Shown: in pieces, positions 8,178 through 15,686 of the stretch
Layout: each line of letters begins with the position of its first letter
How positions within the stretch are numbered: position 1 is the stretch's first letter
Translations under genes and position numbers: made by a program
Notes under the pieces: generated by a model
Seen by the model: the letters and a program-made list of their open reading frames with translations, nothing else
The model's database searches: none
What the model was told of the DNA's origin: nothing
Assembly (NCBI GenBank): GCA_902500805.1
Contig: CABVSA010000033.1
Span: forward strand, 1-36,977
DNA length: 36,977 nucleotides
Direction: 5' to 3'
Source of the DNA: an uncultured Nitrospira sp.
GTDB lineage: Bacteria; Nitrospirota; Nitrospiria; Nitrospirales; Nitrospiraceae

Positions 8178-8669
8178 ATGACGGCTGGACAAGCACAACC
8201 ACCGACGATTCTCATCGTCGACGACGATCTTCCGATCGTAAACCTCTGCAAGGCGTTTCTGGAAGAAGCCGGATATGCTGTTCTGGGGACCGACGGCAGC
8301 TCGGAAGCGCTGAAGATCTGCACGCAGCACAACGGATCGATCGATCTGCTTCTGACAGACCTGGTATTGCCTCCACCGGGATTTCAGATTGCCTCAGCTT
8401 CGAATCAATTCCCGCACGTCAATGGCCTTGAACTAGCCGTGCGGGCGTCCAGAATTCGGAGCGCACTTCGCATCATTCTTATGTCAGGGAATCCCGATAA
8501 AGAGCTTGCGGGGCACGGGATCAAACGAGGAACGCTCCCGTTTCTAGCGAAGCCGTTCGAACGTGATCGCCTGCTCGCGCTGGTGAAAAACGTGCTCGCC
8601 CAGCCGGCAACGCCCCTTGGAGTGGAACAACCTGCCCGTGCTGCAAATGATGCCGAATGGTTTGGTTGA
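8178..8669 (+). CDS. Receiver-only response regulator
   Basis: A 163-residue single CheY-like receiver domain: acidic pocket DDD 15-17, phosphoacceptor D61 (DLLLTDLVLP), S103 and K125 (LAKPF). No output domain follows, only a 25-residue Ala/Pro-rich tail. Between beta3 and alpha3 there is an insertion of roughly a dozen residues (PPPGFQIASASNQFPH) before VNGLELA, longer than in CheY. No histidine kinase lies next to it, so the partner is unknown. The ATG at 8178 follows AGAGGA. Confidence 0.88.
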   Translation: MTAGQAQPPTILIVDDDLPIVNLCKAFLEEAGYAVLGTDGSSEALKICTQHNGSIDLLLTDLVLPPPGFQIASASNQFPHVNGLELAVRASRIRSALRIILMSGNPDKELAGHGIKRGTLPFLAKPFERDRLLALVKNVLAQPATPLGVEQPARAANDAEWFG

Positions 8670-8763
8670 ACTCGATAGAGGCTAAGAGTCAGGCCGAGGT
8701 TCAGCCTTAACAACGCGCATCGAATTCTCTCCGACTGAATCTTAGTCTCCGCCTGTTACGCTG

Positions 8764-9426
8764 CTAGGCATGTTCCGTCATAAACCATCCGGCAATCGAT
8801 AATCGCCGATGCTGCCCAGCCGTGGCATCTACTCGACACACTCGATGGAATCGAGGAACAGTAAACATCACCAACGATCCCGGACGCGGCTCGATACAAT
8901 GTGTCGGAACAAGGTCAGGTTTGGCTGTCTGCTCCCCTGTTCGCATCGCATAGATGATCAATTCTCCTCCCCAATCCGGCTGCCATTCTTCATGAAAATA
9001 GGTGACCAGGGCGATCCTGCGTTGCAGGGTCCGACGCCCAGCGATCGGCCGGCCCTGATCCGTGTCATCATGAGTGAGGAGACAATCGCCTGCCGAGTAG
9101 GAATAATAGCTGAACCCCAGATGCCGTCCGGTGATACCAGGAAAGGACTCGATGTAGTCTTGGATGAACGGAAAGTGAACCCGCGATAACAACCGCTGCC
9201 CTTCCGGAGGACCGATTTCTGCTTTCGCCCAGTTTCCCGATTGAGGAAAGTCTTCTCGCACATTGGGGAGATCCGAGAGACTTTTCCAGGCCGCTTGATT
9301 CATCCGGTCGCGGAAGAACTGTCGCTCTTCGGCGGACCAGAAGTTTTCAACGACCAATACCGGACTCCTCTGAAATGAAAATGAGTTGATCTCGTCAGAC
9401 GCTGGTGTCGATGGCATTCCAGTCAT
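8764..9426 (-). CDS. Fe(II)/2-oxoglutarate dioxygenase, prolyl-4-hydroxylase-like
   Basis: A 220-residue cytoplasmic protein with the 2OG-Fe(II) facial triad in a double-stranded beta-helix context: H119-x-D121 in LLTHDDTD and distal H194 in VPRFHRV. R208 in QHRRLS is placed to hold 2-oxoglutarate. The segment W-G-G-E-L (152-156) before P-x-x-G-S-L-V-M-F is typical of the P4H/Tpa1/SM-20-like subgroup, which hydroxylates protein or peptide prolines or related substrates. The substrate is unknown. It converges on the response regulator gene. Confidence 0.85.
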   Translation of the reverse strand: MTGMPSTPASDEINSFSFQRSPVLVVENFWSAEERQFFRDRMNQAAWKSLSDLPNVREDFPQSGNWAKAEIGPPEGQRLLSRVHFPFIQDYIESFPGITGRHLGFSYYSYSAGDCLLTHDDTDQGRPIAGRRTLQRRIALVTYFHEEWQPDWGGELIIYAMRTGEQTAKPDLVPTHCIEPRPGSLVMFTVPRFHRVCRVDATAGQHRRLSIAGWFMTEHA

Positions 9427-9490
9427 GATCCCACACGCACCCTAGCCGCCATTGGAACCCCGTCATGCAGTGCGCGCCCCCTTCACCCAA

Positions 9491-9528
9491 ATAAAAAGAG
9501 GGGCTGCCATCATGTATGGCAGCCCCTC
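9491..9528 (-). terminator. Rho-independent terminator of the RRM gene
   Basis: A perfect 13-bp stem (9498-9510 with 9516-9528) around a five-base loop, followed on the minus strand by TTTTTAT at 9497-9491. It lies 25 bases after the RRM gene stop. Confidence 0.9.
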
Positions 9529-9552
9529 CGTCCAATGTCTGGAACCGATTAC

Positions 9553-9897
9553 TTACCAGCGATCACGCTTTCCACCACCGCCGCCACTGCGACCGCCGCC
9601 TCCACCGAATCCACCACGCCCGCCACCGCCACCACCACCGGTCCGTGGTTCCTGGGGACGTGCTTCATTGACTGTAAGAGTCCGGCCACCCATTTCTGAC
9701 CCGTTGAGTGCCGTGATGGCAGCTTGAGCTTCGGCATCAGACGACATTTCCACGAAGCCGAATCCCCGGGATTGCCCGGTGAACTTATCCGTAATGATGC
9801 GGGCAGAAGCCACTGCACCATGCGCTGCGAATAAGTCACTCAATTGCTGCTCGGTCGCCGAGTAGGGCAACCCACCGACATAGATCTTCGAACCCAT
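9553..9897 (-). CDS. Glycine-rich RRM RNA-binding protein
   Basis: A 114-residue protein with one RNA recognition motif: RNP2 at IYVGGL (5-10) and RNP1 at RGFGFVEM (44-51). A low-complexity Gly/Arg tail (about 87-110) ends KRDRW. This matches the small bacterial Rbp proteins known from cyanobacteria and many other phyla, which bind single-stranded RNA and are often cold- or stress-regulated. The start at 9897 is fixed by AAAGGAGG six bases upstream; an upstream extension of the frame to 10053 has no family similarity. It has its own terminator and is probably monocistronic. Confidence 0.92.
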   Translation of the reverse strand: MGSKIYVGGLPYSATEQQLSDLFAAHGAVASARIITDKFTGQSRGFGFVEMSSDAEAQAAITALNGSEMGGRTLTVNEARPQEPRTGGGGGGGRGGFGGGGGRSGGGGGKRDRW

Positions 9898-10122
9898 TGG
9901 GGTTCCTCCTTTAGGATAATGACATTGTCTTGAGCACGAGGAACGGGGAAGGAGCGGGCCGAAGACGCGATCGATGCAGCGGCTTAGGTCTGACTTCCGA
10001 CAAGATTCCCGGACAAGGCAACATCGACATTGTGGGCCTTCTCTGATGGTCACTCAGCATCGCGAGGCCCAGGGCGATACGAGTCAGAGCTACACTAGCA
10101 TAGCGCTTTGCCGATTACAACC
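9898..10122 (-). other. 225-base leader/promoter region upstream of the RRM gene
   Basis: The gap separates the RRM gene from the end of the ABC permease on the same strand. It contains the AAAGGAGG ribosome binding site. No clear terminator for the upstream operon is visible. A TTGTAA near 10117 could be a -35 element, but the -10 match is poor. The long gap would allow an RNA leader, as cold-regulated RNA-binding protein genes often have. Confidence 0.35.
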
Positions 10123-10914
10123 TTACTCCCCAACTCGAACCAGAAGCCCTTGATCCCTACAATAGGCCATCGTTCGGTAAAACCAGCCGACCACTCCAAG
10201 CACCAGCACCCCGTTAAGCCCGACCGCCCAGGCCAGATGGCTGAGTGGCGTCTGTCCCGTCGTGAGCACAGCCCGCATCCCCTCGAAAATATGTGCAGCC
10301 GGGTTCACCCACGCAATCCCCTGAAGCCAAACCGGCAAGACCTCCAACGGATAGAACACACAAGAGATCGGTTGAAACAGAAAGACCATGCTCCAGGCCA
10401 AGACCTCTGCCTCCTGCCCAAAGCGCATAATGAGCGACGTGGTAAATACGCCGATGATCCACCCGGTCACGACAAGGTTCAACACGAAGGGACCAAGCCA
10501 TAAGCCGATCACCAGCACGTTATAAGAATAGAAGACGAGGGCGCAGACCCCCATGATGATCGAGACCGCCGTGACCTTCATGATGCTCATGGCCATCGTC
10601 GCCACGAGAAATTCACTCGGCTTCAGCGGGCTCGCAAACAAATTCATGAGATTGCGCGCCCAGAGCTCTTCGAGAAATGTGATCGTGATCCCCTGCTGCG
10701 CCCGGAACAGGATGTCCCAGAGGATGAGCGCCCCCAAGAAGAAGGTCACAAACCCGGGAAGCTGTGGTTGGTACCGTGCAAGGTACAACGTGATGAATCC
10801 CCAAATCACAAGATCGAGAAACGGCCAGTAGAAAATCTCCATAATCCTCGGCAAACTTCTTCGATAGAGATACAGATGTCTGAAGATCAGTGCCGTAACA
10901 CGATGGAGTTTCAT
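10123..10914 (-). CDS. ABC-2 type transporter permease
   Basis: A 263-residue integral membrane protein with about six helices and the ABC-2 permease layout: an N-terminal cytoplasmic helix (ALIFRHLYLYRRSLPRI), then FYWPFLDLVIWGF, a central LWARNLMNLFASPLKPSEF cytoplasmic segment and a late VFLFQPISCVFYPLEVLP loop. It is the membrane partner of the ATPase encoded two genes upstream. Its start overlaps the stop of the small membrane protein gene (ATGA), so translation is coupled. The substrate cannot be read from sequence. Confidence 0.88.
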   Translation of the reverse strand: MKLHRVTALIFRHLYLYRRSLPRIMEIFYWPFLDLVIWGFITLYLARYQPQLPGFVTFFLGALILWDILFRAQQGITITFLEELWARNLMNLFASPLKPSEFLVATMAMSIMKVTAVSIIMGVCALVFYSYNVLVIGLWLGPFVLNLVVTGWIIGVFTTSLIMRFGQEAEVLAWSMVFLFQPISCVFYPLEVLPVWLQGIAWVNPAAHIFEGMRAVLTTGQTPLSHLAWAVGLNGVLVLGVVGWFYRTMAYCRDQGLLVRVGE

Positions 10915-11321
10915 CCACAGGTCTCATGTTTGTGCTCATGGTCACAGCCACCGCATCCCTGATGTGTCCTGAGGAGCTCCGCCCTCAGCTGTCTAACCCC
11001 GGCAACCATATGAGTCCCCGCCCGCTGTCCATCAGGCATCCGTCGCATCCAGAGCCCCAATAACACCATCGGCATCCCTATGAGACCGGCTCCGAACACC
11101 AGCGTCATGCGGCTCGTTCCCCCCAGCCACCAGAGAAGCAGCCCCACCAATGAGAGAGGAACCACTCCTGCGACCGTGCTTTTCAACACAACCGGCCACC
11201 CGCAGGTCCCTCGGCTTCGGCCTATCAGACTCACCCCCAGCCAAAACAATCCCCAGGCCGCGCTGACGACCAATCCCCCCGTGACAAACCCCAGGACGAA
11301 CTCGATGAGCGGATGCATCAT
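10911..11321 (-). CDS. Small three-helix membrane protein with Cys/His-rich tail
   Basis: A 136-residue protein with hydrophobic segments at about 7-33, 46-66 and 73-93. The C-terminus carries C123-G-G-C126-D-H128-E-H130-K-H132-E-T-C135, a dense metal-ligand cluster. I do not recognise a family. It is sandwiched between the ATPase and permease genes with four-base overlaps on both sides, so it is probably an accessory subunit of that ABC transporter, perhaps sensing or handing over a metal such as Cu, Zn or Ni (inference). Confidence 0.75.
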   Translation of the reverse strand: MMHPLIEFVLGFVTGGLVVSAAWGLFWLGVSLIGRSRGTCGWPVVLKSTVAGVVPLSLVGLLLWWLGGTSRMTLVFGAGLIGMPMVLLGLWMRRMPDGQRAGTHMVAGVRQLRAELLRTHQGCGGCDHEHKHETCG

Positions 11322-12076
11322 GATGACAAAGAAGCCGTTGATTCCCGTGCCAACTTCAAAAAGACCTCCTCGAGATCTGTTTGGCCGAACCGATCCACGA
11401 TCGCCTGCGCCGTCCCCTCGGCCACCAGCCGTCCACGCTGGAGAAACACAATGCGGTCCGACATTTCCTCCATCTCCCGCATATTATGAGACGTATACAG
11501 AATACTCAGCCCTGACAATCGCTGCTCATCCTTTAACAGAGCCCTGATCTTGTACGCCACATCGGGGTCTAAGCTCGCGGTCGGTTCGTCAAGAAAGAGG
11601 ATGCGCGGCTCCGTGAGGATGGCCTTGGCCAGCGCCAGTCTGGTCATCTGCCCGGATGACAACTTCCGGGTCACTTTCCGTCGAAACTCTTCCATCTCCA
11701 GCTTTCTGACCACCTTGTCGATCCGCTGCGCGATATCAGAGAGTCCATACAACCTCGCCACTACCCAGAGATTCTCCTCGACCGTCAGCGCCTGCGGCAT
11801 CGAGATGTAGGTGGACGAAAAGTTGACCTGCTGCAGAATCTCCTCCCGGTGCGTCGACAGATCCAGGCCGAATACCTCGATGGATCCCGAAGTCGGTGTG
11901 ACTAATCCCAGTAACATCTGAATCGTGGTCGTCTTGCCGGCTCCATTGGGTCCCAACAATCCCAGGATTTCTCCAGGCCGAATCTCGAACGACACACCAT
12001 CCACCGCCGTAAAGTCGCCGAAGCGCTTCGTCAAGTGTGAAACGTTCAGGACCGGACTCGCCATTGAACACATCAT
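11318..12076 (-). CDS. ABC transporter ATP-binding protein
   Basis: About 252 residues with all ABC elements: Walker A GPNGAGKTTT, a signature reading LSSGQ (one change from LSGGQ), Walker B ILFLDEP, D-loop SLDP and H-loop TSHN. The class is that of drug, polysaccharide and NosF-like exporters that pair with ABC-2 permeases. The frame is open much further upstream, but that part lies inside the cytochrome gene; ATG at 12076, 12073 or 12064 is the realistic start, none with a strong ribosome binding site. It is 10 bases after the cytochrome stop and overlaps the next gene by four. Confidence 0.88.
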   Translation of the reverse strand: MMCSMASPVLNVSHLTKRFGDFTAVDGVSFEIRPGEILGLLGPNGAGKTTTIQMLLGLVTPTSGSIEVFGLDLSTHREEILQQVNFSSTYISMPQALTVEENLWVVARLYGLSDIAQRIDKVVRKLEMEEFRRKVTRKLSSGQMTRLALAKAILTEPRILFLDEPTASLDPDVAYKIRALLKDEQRLSGLSILYTSHNMREMEEMSDRIVFLQRGRLVAEGTAQAIVDRFGQTDLEEVFLKLARESTASLSS

Positions 12077-12086
12077 GCCGGTTGAG

Positions 12087-12797
12087 TCAATTGAACAACA
12101 AGGCGTCGCTGACCTTGTCGGGAATGTGGCACGTGTCACACTTCCGGTCCAACACCATGTGCCCATGCTGAGTGTTTCCATCATGGCAACGGAAACAATC
12201 GCTGAGGGCTCTCGTACGAAGGGCCGATCCTTCCGGATGGGCTGGATACCAGGGTTTACTGTCGGCAGACACATGGCCACGTGGGATCACAATGGGATAG
12301 CCCTTGATCGGCTCATCGTGTACGACACCGGCATGACAGGTCGTACAGCCTTCGCCCTGCCCACGAACCGTGAAGGCCTCCATATGTCGGCGATGACTCA
12401 CGACCAACCCCACCTCCTTCACCGGTAGCGGAAGATCACGAGAGGCAATTTCCGAGACACGAAGGATGTGTCGATGACAGCTCAGACAGACTCCAGAATC
12501 CACAGTCGCCTTCAGATTGTGCGCCTCCGTCGGAGTTCCCACGAGGGTGATAGCGACATCTTTCGCCCCGGCCCAGACCTTGTCGATCAACCAACCATGA
12601 AGACCGGGCCGCACATGGCACGTGACACAACTGACATCTTTATGAGAAGACTTCGCCCAGCTCTTGTAGGAAGGGGCAATGGTATGGCATCCGGCACAGA
12701 ACTCGGGGTGATCGGTCAAGGGAATCGCAATCCCCGTCAGAGCGACCGCTCCGACCATAACGGCCAATGCAATCGTGGTCCTAGACGTCCAGCTCAT
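12087..12797 (-). CDS. Hexahaem NapC/NirT-like c-type cytochrome
   Basis: A 236-residue protein with one N-terminal membrane anchor (about 7-26), then six CxxCH haem motifs at Cys 34, 57, 104, 151, 201 and 220. NapC/NirT proteins are membrane-anchored quinol dehydrogenases that pass electrons to periplasmic enzymes, but they usually hold four haems; here two extra motifs lie in the C-terminal half. It overlaps the end of mobB by 17 bases and precedes the ABC transporter genes, placing it in the cofactor-assembly operon. The electron donor and acceptor are not evident. Confidence 0.88.
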   Translation of the reverse strand: MSWTSRTTIALAVMVGAVALTGIAIPLTDHPEFCAGCHTIAPSYKSWAKSSHKDVSCVTCHVRPGLHGWLIDKVWAGAKDVAITLVGTPTEAHNLKATVDSGVCLSCHRHILRVSEIASRDLPLPVKEVGLVVSHRRHMEAFTVRGQGEGCTTCHAGVVHDEPIKGYPIVIPRGHVSADSKPWYPAHPEGSALRTRALSDCFRCHDGNTQHGHMVLDRKCDTCHIPDKVSDALLFN

Positions 12798-13299
12798 GCT
12801 CCCGGCGCCGAAGCGGAAACTGCCGAATCAAGAGCGCGGCCACACCGGCGATATCGTCCAGATGCAGCACAGGTACCGGCTGATCAATCGATTTGTCGGA
12901 GACCACCGCGAGAAGACCATCGGACGAATAGGAAATTTCGCCCAACTGATCACGCACCACGACAATCTTCGGATAGCCCTCACTCTTCCATCCCTCTGCG
13001 ATGATGAGATCATACGAACCATCCAAGAAACGGTCTCGGACCTCTTCGACCTTGAGCTGTTCGGAGACGTCGGTAAACATCGCCAAGCTCCCCTTCGACA
13101 CGACGATCACACTGCTGGCACCGGCGCGTTTATGACGCCAACTGTCCTTACCCTCCGTGTCGAGATCAAACCCGTGGCCCGCATGCTTGACGGTCGCCAC
13201 GCGATAGCCGACCCTCACCAGTTCGGGGATGACACGCTCAATTAACGTGGTCTTCCCGCTATTCGAGCGACCAATAAAAGACACGATCGGAATAGACAT
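12781..13299 (-). CDS. mobB: MobB, molybdopterin-guanine dinucleotide biosynthesis adaptor
   Basis: About 172 residues. It begins IPIVSFIGRSNSGKTTL with a P-loop (GRSNSGKT), followed by the MobB hallmarks ATVKHAGHGFDLDTEGKDSW and AGASSV, then DLIIAEGWK. MobB is a GTP-binding protein that aids conversion of Mo-molybdopterin to its guanine-dinucleotide form or its delivery. ATG 13299 places the P-loop as in the family; ATG 13314 adds five residues. It lies directly after moeA, so cofactor maturation genes are clustered. No mobA is seen in the window. Confidence 0.9.
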   Translation of the reverse strand: MSIPIVSFIGRSNSGKTTLIERVIPELVRVGYRVATVKHAGHGFDLDTEGKDSWRHKRAGASSVIVVSKGSLAMFTDVSEQLKVEEVRDRFLDGSYDLIIAEGWKSEGYPKIVVVRDQLGEISYSSDGLLAVVSDKSIDQPVPVLHLDDIAGVAALLIRQFPLRRREHELDV

Positions 13300-13317
13300 A
13301 TAGTGATTGGTCATCGG

Positions 13318-13373
13318 TCACTCGTCATTGACGACGAAGAAACTCTCTACTGCATTGACCAGTGACGAGTGAC
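13318..13373. repeat. Inverted repeat between moeA and mobB
   Basis: Arms gtcactcgtca (13318-13328) and tgacgagtgac (13363-13373) are exact complements of 11 bp around a 34-base loop. There is no T-run, so it is not a clear terminator. It may be a dispersed intergenic palindrome or an mRNA processing structure. Confidence 0.6.
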
Positions 13374-13384
13374 TCCTTGTTTCT

Positions 13385-14683
13385 CTAACAACAGGAGAGG
13401 CGTGGTTCACCGGAATGTGGACGCTCCGTGGTAGTCGGCCAAGCTTCCCCGCTCAATAGTTGGACCGTGACCCCGTCGCCAGGATTCAGCCGCTCGATTT
13501 CAATCGGCACATCGATGAGACAGTTGGCTTTGACCATGGAAGTCAGAATCCCGGAGCCCTGATCGCCGGTCGTCCGAACTTTGAAAACACCCTCTTCTCG
13601 TGTCAGGATCCCGCGCAAGAAATGCCGCCGATCCGTCCGTTTGGAAAAAGTCTCCTGAAAAATCGCCTGCAGCACCGGTCGTCCATACGTTCGGCAACCG
13701 CTCATCTTCTGCAGCGCCGGTCGCACGAGCTGCTCGAACGTCACCATCGAAGACACGGGATTACCGGGGAGGCCGAAGGCCAGCCTGCCCTGAATCAGGC
13801 CAAATGCCAAGGGCTGCCCAGGTCTGATTGCAAGTTTCCAAAAATTCATCTCAGCCCCGAGCTCGCGGAAGACCGCTTTGGTAAAATCATAATCACCCAT
13901 CGACACCCCGCCGGACAGAACCAGGATATCGGCGTTCAACCCCTGCGAAATTTTTTCCTTGAGGGCGTCCGGTGTGTCGCGGGCAATGCCGAGCAAGAGC
14001 GGAACCCCTCCGGCTTCCTGTACCGCTGCGGCAATCCCATAGCTATTCGAGTTGATGATCTTCTCGTCACTGAACCGTTCATCCAAATCGGCCAATTCAT
14101 CACCGGTCGACAGGATCGCCACCCGCGGTCGCTGATACGCAAATACCAAAGACTTGGCAAGGATCGCGAGCATCCCGGACTCACCGGGACGAATTCTGGT
14201 CCCCTGTGCGATCATGCAGTCGCCTTTTTTGACGTCCTCACCTTGCGGTCTGATATTGGCGCCCTTCGGTTCAGGCTTCAACACGCGTACGGACGTCGGT
14301 GTGGGTTCGGTGTCTTCGACCTTGAGCACCGTATCCGCTCCTCGGGGCATCGGTGCGCCGGTCATGATCCGGATCGCCTGACCAGGCCCGACCGTTTTCG
14401 TCGGCATTGTCCCAGCGGGAACATCTTCGATAATCGAGAGGGTCACCGGCTTCTGGATGGCATGCTCCTGTTTGATATCCTCCCATCTCACAGCAAACCC
14501 ATCCATGGCTGAATTGTCCCACGGAGGATTGTCTCGCTCCGCAACGATGTTTTCACCCAGTACACGACCCAAGGCATCCAAAATCGAGACTTTTTCAACT
14601 CCCAACACCGGCGTCGCATCTAACACAATCCGTTGCGCCTCATGAAGTTGGGTCAGTCCGTTCATGGCATCGGCGGCTTTCAC
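13385..14683 (-). CDS. moeA: MoeA, molybdopterin molybdenumtransferase
   Basis: A 432-residue protein with the MoeA motif series: D-N-S-A-M-D-G-F-A-V (56-65), the STGDEL molybdopterin-binding segment (192-197), SGGVSMGDYDF (257-267) and PGNPVS (306-311), then the C-terminal beta domain. It inserts molybdate into adenylylated molybdopterin. The GTG start at 14683 overlaps the Mrp stop (GTGA) and follows AAAGGA. The protein ends in an unusual Cys-Cys. Confidence 0.95.
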   Translation of the reverse strand: MKAADAMNGLTQLHEAQRIVLDATPVLGVEKVSILDALGRVLGENIVAERDNPPWDNSAMDGFAVRWEDIKQEHAIQKPVTLSIIEDVPAGTMPTKTVGPGQAIRIMTGAPMPRGADTVLKVEDTEPTPTSVRVLKPEPKGANIRPQGEDVKKGDCMIAQGTRIRPGESGMLAILAKSLVFAYQRPRVAILSTGDELADLDERFSDEKIINSNSYGIAAAVQEAGGVPLLLGIARDTPDALKEKISQGLNADILVLSGGVSMGDYDFTKAVFRELGAEMNFWKLAIRPGQPLAFGLIQGRLAFGLPGNPVSSMVTFEQLVRPALQKMSGCRTYGRPVLQAIFQETFSKRTDRRHFLRGILTREEGVFKVRTTGDQGSGILTSMVKANCLIDVPIEIERLNPGDGVTVQLLSGEAWPTTTERPHSGEPRLSCC

Positions 14684-15648
14684 TGACTGATTCCTTTCAG
14701 CGGCCCGGCGGTCGGCTTTCCCACCTTCAGGAGCGATGCCCCTTTCTTACAGAACACTTCGACCTGATTGGCAATTTGGTGGTAGGCCTCCGCCGTAGGG
14801 GTATCAGAGTTGAAAAGTGCGAAAGGTTCTCCGGCATCCGATTGCGTAACCACGTCCGGATCGAGCGGAATTCGCCCTAGGAACGGAACCCCCATGTCGC
14901 TCGCAGAAGCTTCCCCACCGCCCTTTCTGAATACTTCGATCTGCGCATGGCAATGTGGACACTCAAGCCCGCTCATGTTCTCCACGATGCCGATGATCGG
15001 TACCTCGCTATCCTTACAAAACGTTACTGATTTGCGCGAATCGAGCAGCGCCACTTCCTGAGGAGTCGTGACAATGACAGCGCCGCTGACCTGGCCGAGC
15101 AAATCGATGGTGGTGACTGATTCGTTGCCGGTCCCCGGAGGAAGATCGATCAGGAGAAAATTCAGATCTTGCCAATCGACTCCGCCCAGGAGCTGATTGA
15201 TGAATTCATACTTATAGGCATCTCGCCAGATAATGGGATCGTCTGAGTTCTGCAACAGAAACGACATGGAGGCAATCTTCAAATTATACGCCTGGAAGGG
15301 AATAATCCCCCCGGAGGTGCTGATCTTGAGCTTCTGTCCTTCGGCCCCGACCATCTTGGGAATATTGGGACCATGGATGTCCATATCGCAGATGCCGACA
15401 TGCCATCCCTTGAGAGCCAAACTCACCGCAATATTCGTGGTACAAGTACTCTTCCCCACACCACCCTTGTTGCTCATAATGAGAACCTTGTACTCAATCC
15501 GCTCCATCCGCTTGGCCACCAGCCAGCGGCTATGCCCTTCCTTATCCTTTTGACATTGTTCTGTTTCATCACAGATGGCGCAGGCCCACATGTAGGTGCA
15601 CGCATCTCCGCTTCCACTGTTATTGATCACATTGAGTTCACGAGCCAT
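14680..15648 (-). CDS. Mrp/NBP35-type Fe-S cluster carrier ATPase
   Basis: A 322-residue protein with a deviant Walker A SNKGGVGKST (59-68), an LLIDLPPGTGNE segment, and the C-terminal E-C-P-H-C (C230, C233) used to bind a bridging Fe-S cluster. Unlike ApbC of E. coli, it has an extra N-terminal Cys cluster (C17, C23, C26, C32), reminiscent of the ferredoxin-like N-terminus of eukaryotic Nbp35. The role is assembly and delivery of Fe-S clusters in the cytoplasm. Its position between tatC and moeA suggests it loads clusters before Tat export (inference). Confidence 0.9.
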   Translation of the reverse strand: MARELNVINNSGSGDACTYMWACAICDETEQCQKDKEGHSRWLVAKRMERIEYKVLIMSNKGGVGKSTCTTNIAVSLALKGWHVGICDMDIHGPNIPKMVGAEGQKLKISTSGGIIPFQAYNLKIASMSFLLQNSDDPIIWRDAYKYEFINQLLGGVDWQDLNFLLIDLPPGTGNESVTTIDLLGQVSGAVIVTTPQEVALLDSRKSVTFCKDSEVPIIGIVENMSGLECPHCHAQIEVFRKGGGEASASDMGVPFLGRIPLDPDVVTQSDAGEPFALFNSDTPTAEAYHQIANQVEVFCKKGASLLKVGKPTAGPLKGISQ

Positions 15649-15686
15649 GAATAGTCTTTCTAAGAAACGGTTCGTTCAACATCCTG

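Noticed and set aside
9898..10053. Upstream extension of the RRM protein
   Set aside because: The extension is unlike the family, and AAAGGAGG marks the ATG at 9897.
12077..12280. Upstream extension of the ABC ATPase frame
   Set aside because: It lies inside the hexahaem cytochrome gene in another frame and precedes the conserved start of the ATPase domain.
13460..14512. 350-residue + strand frame opposite moeA
   Set aside because: moeA is clear on the other strand; the frame is rich in His/Arg as expected for antisense of GC-rich coding DNA.
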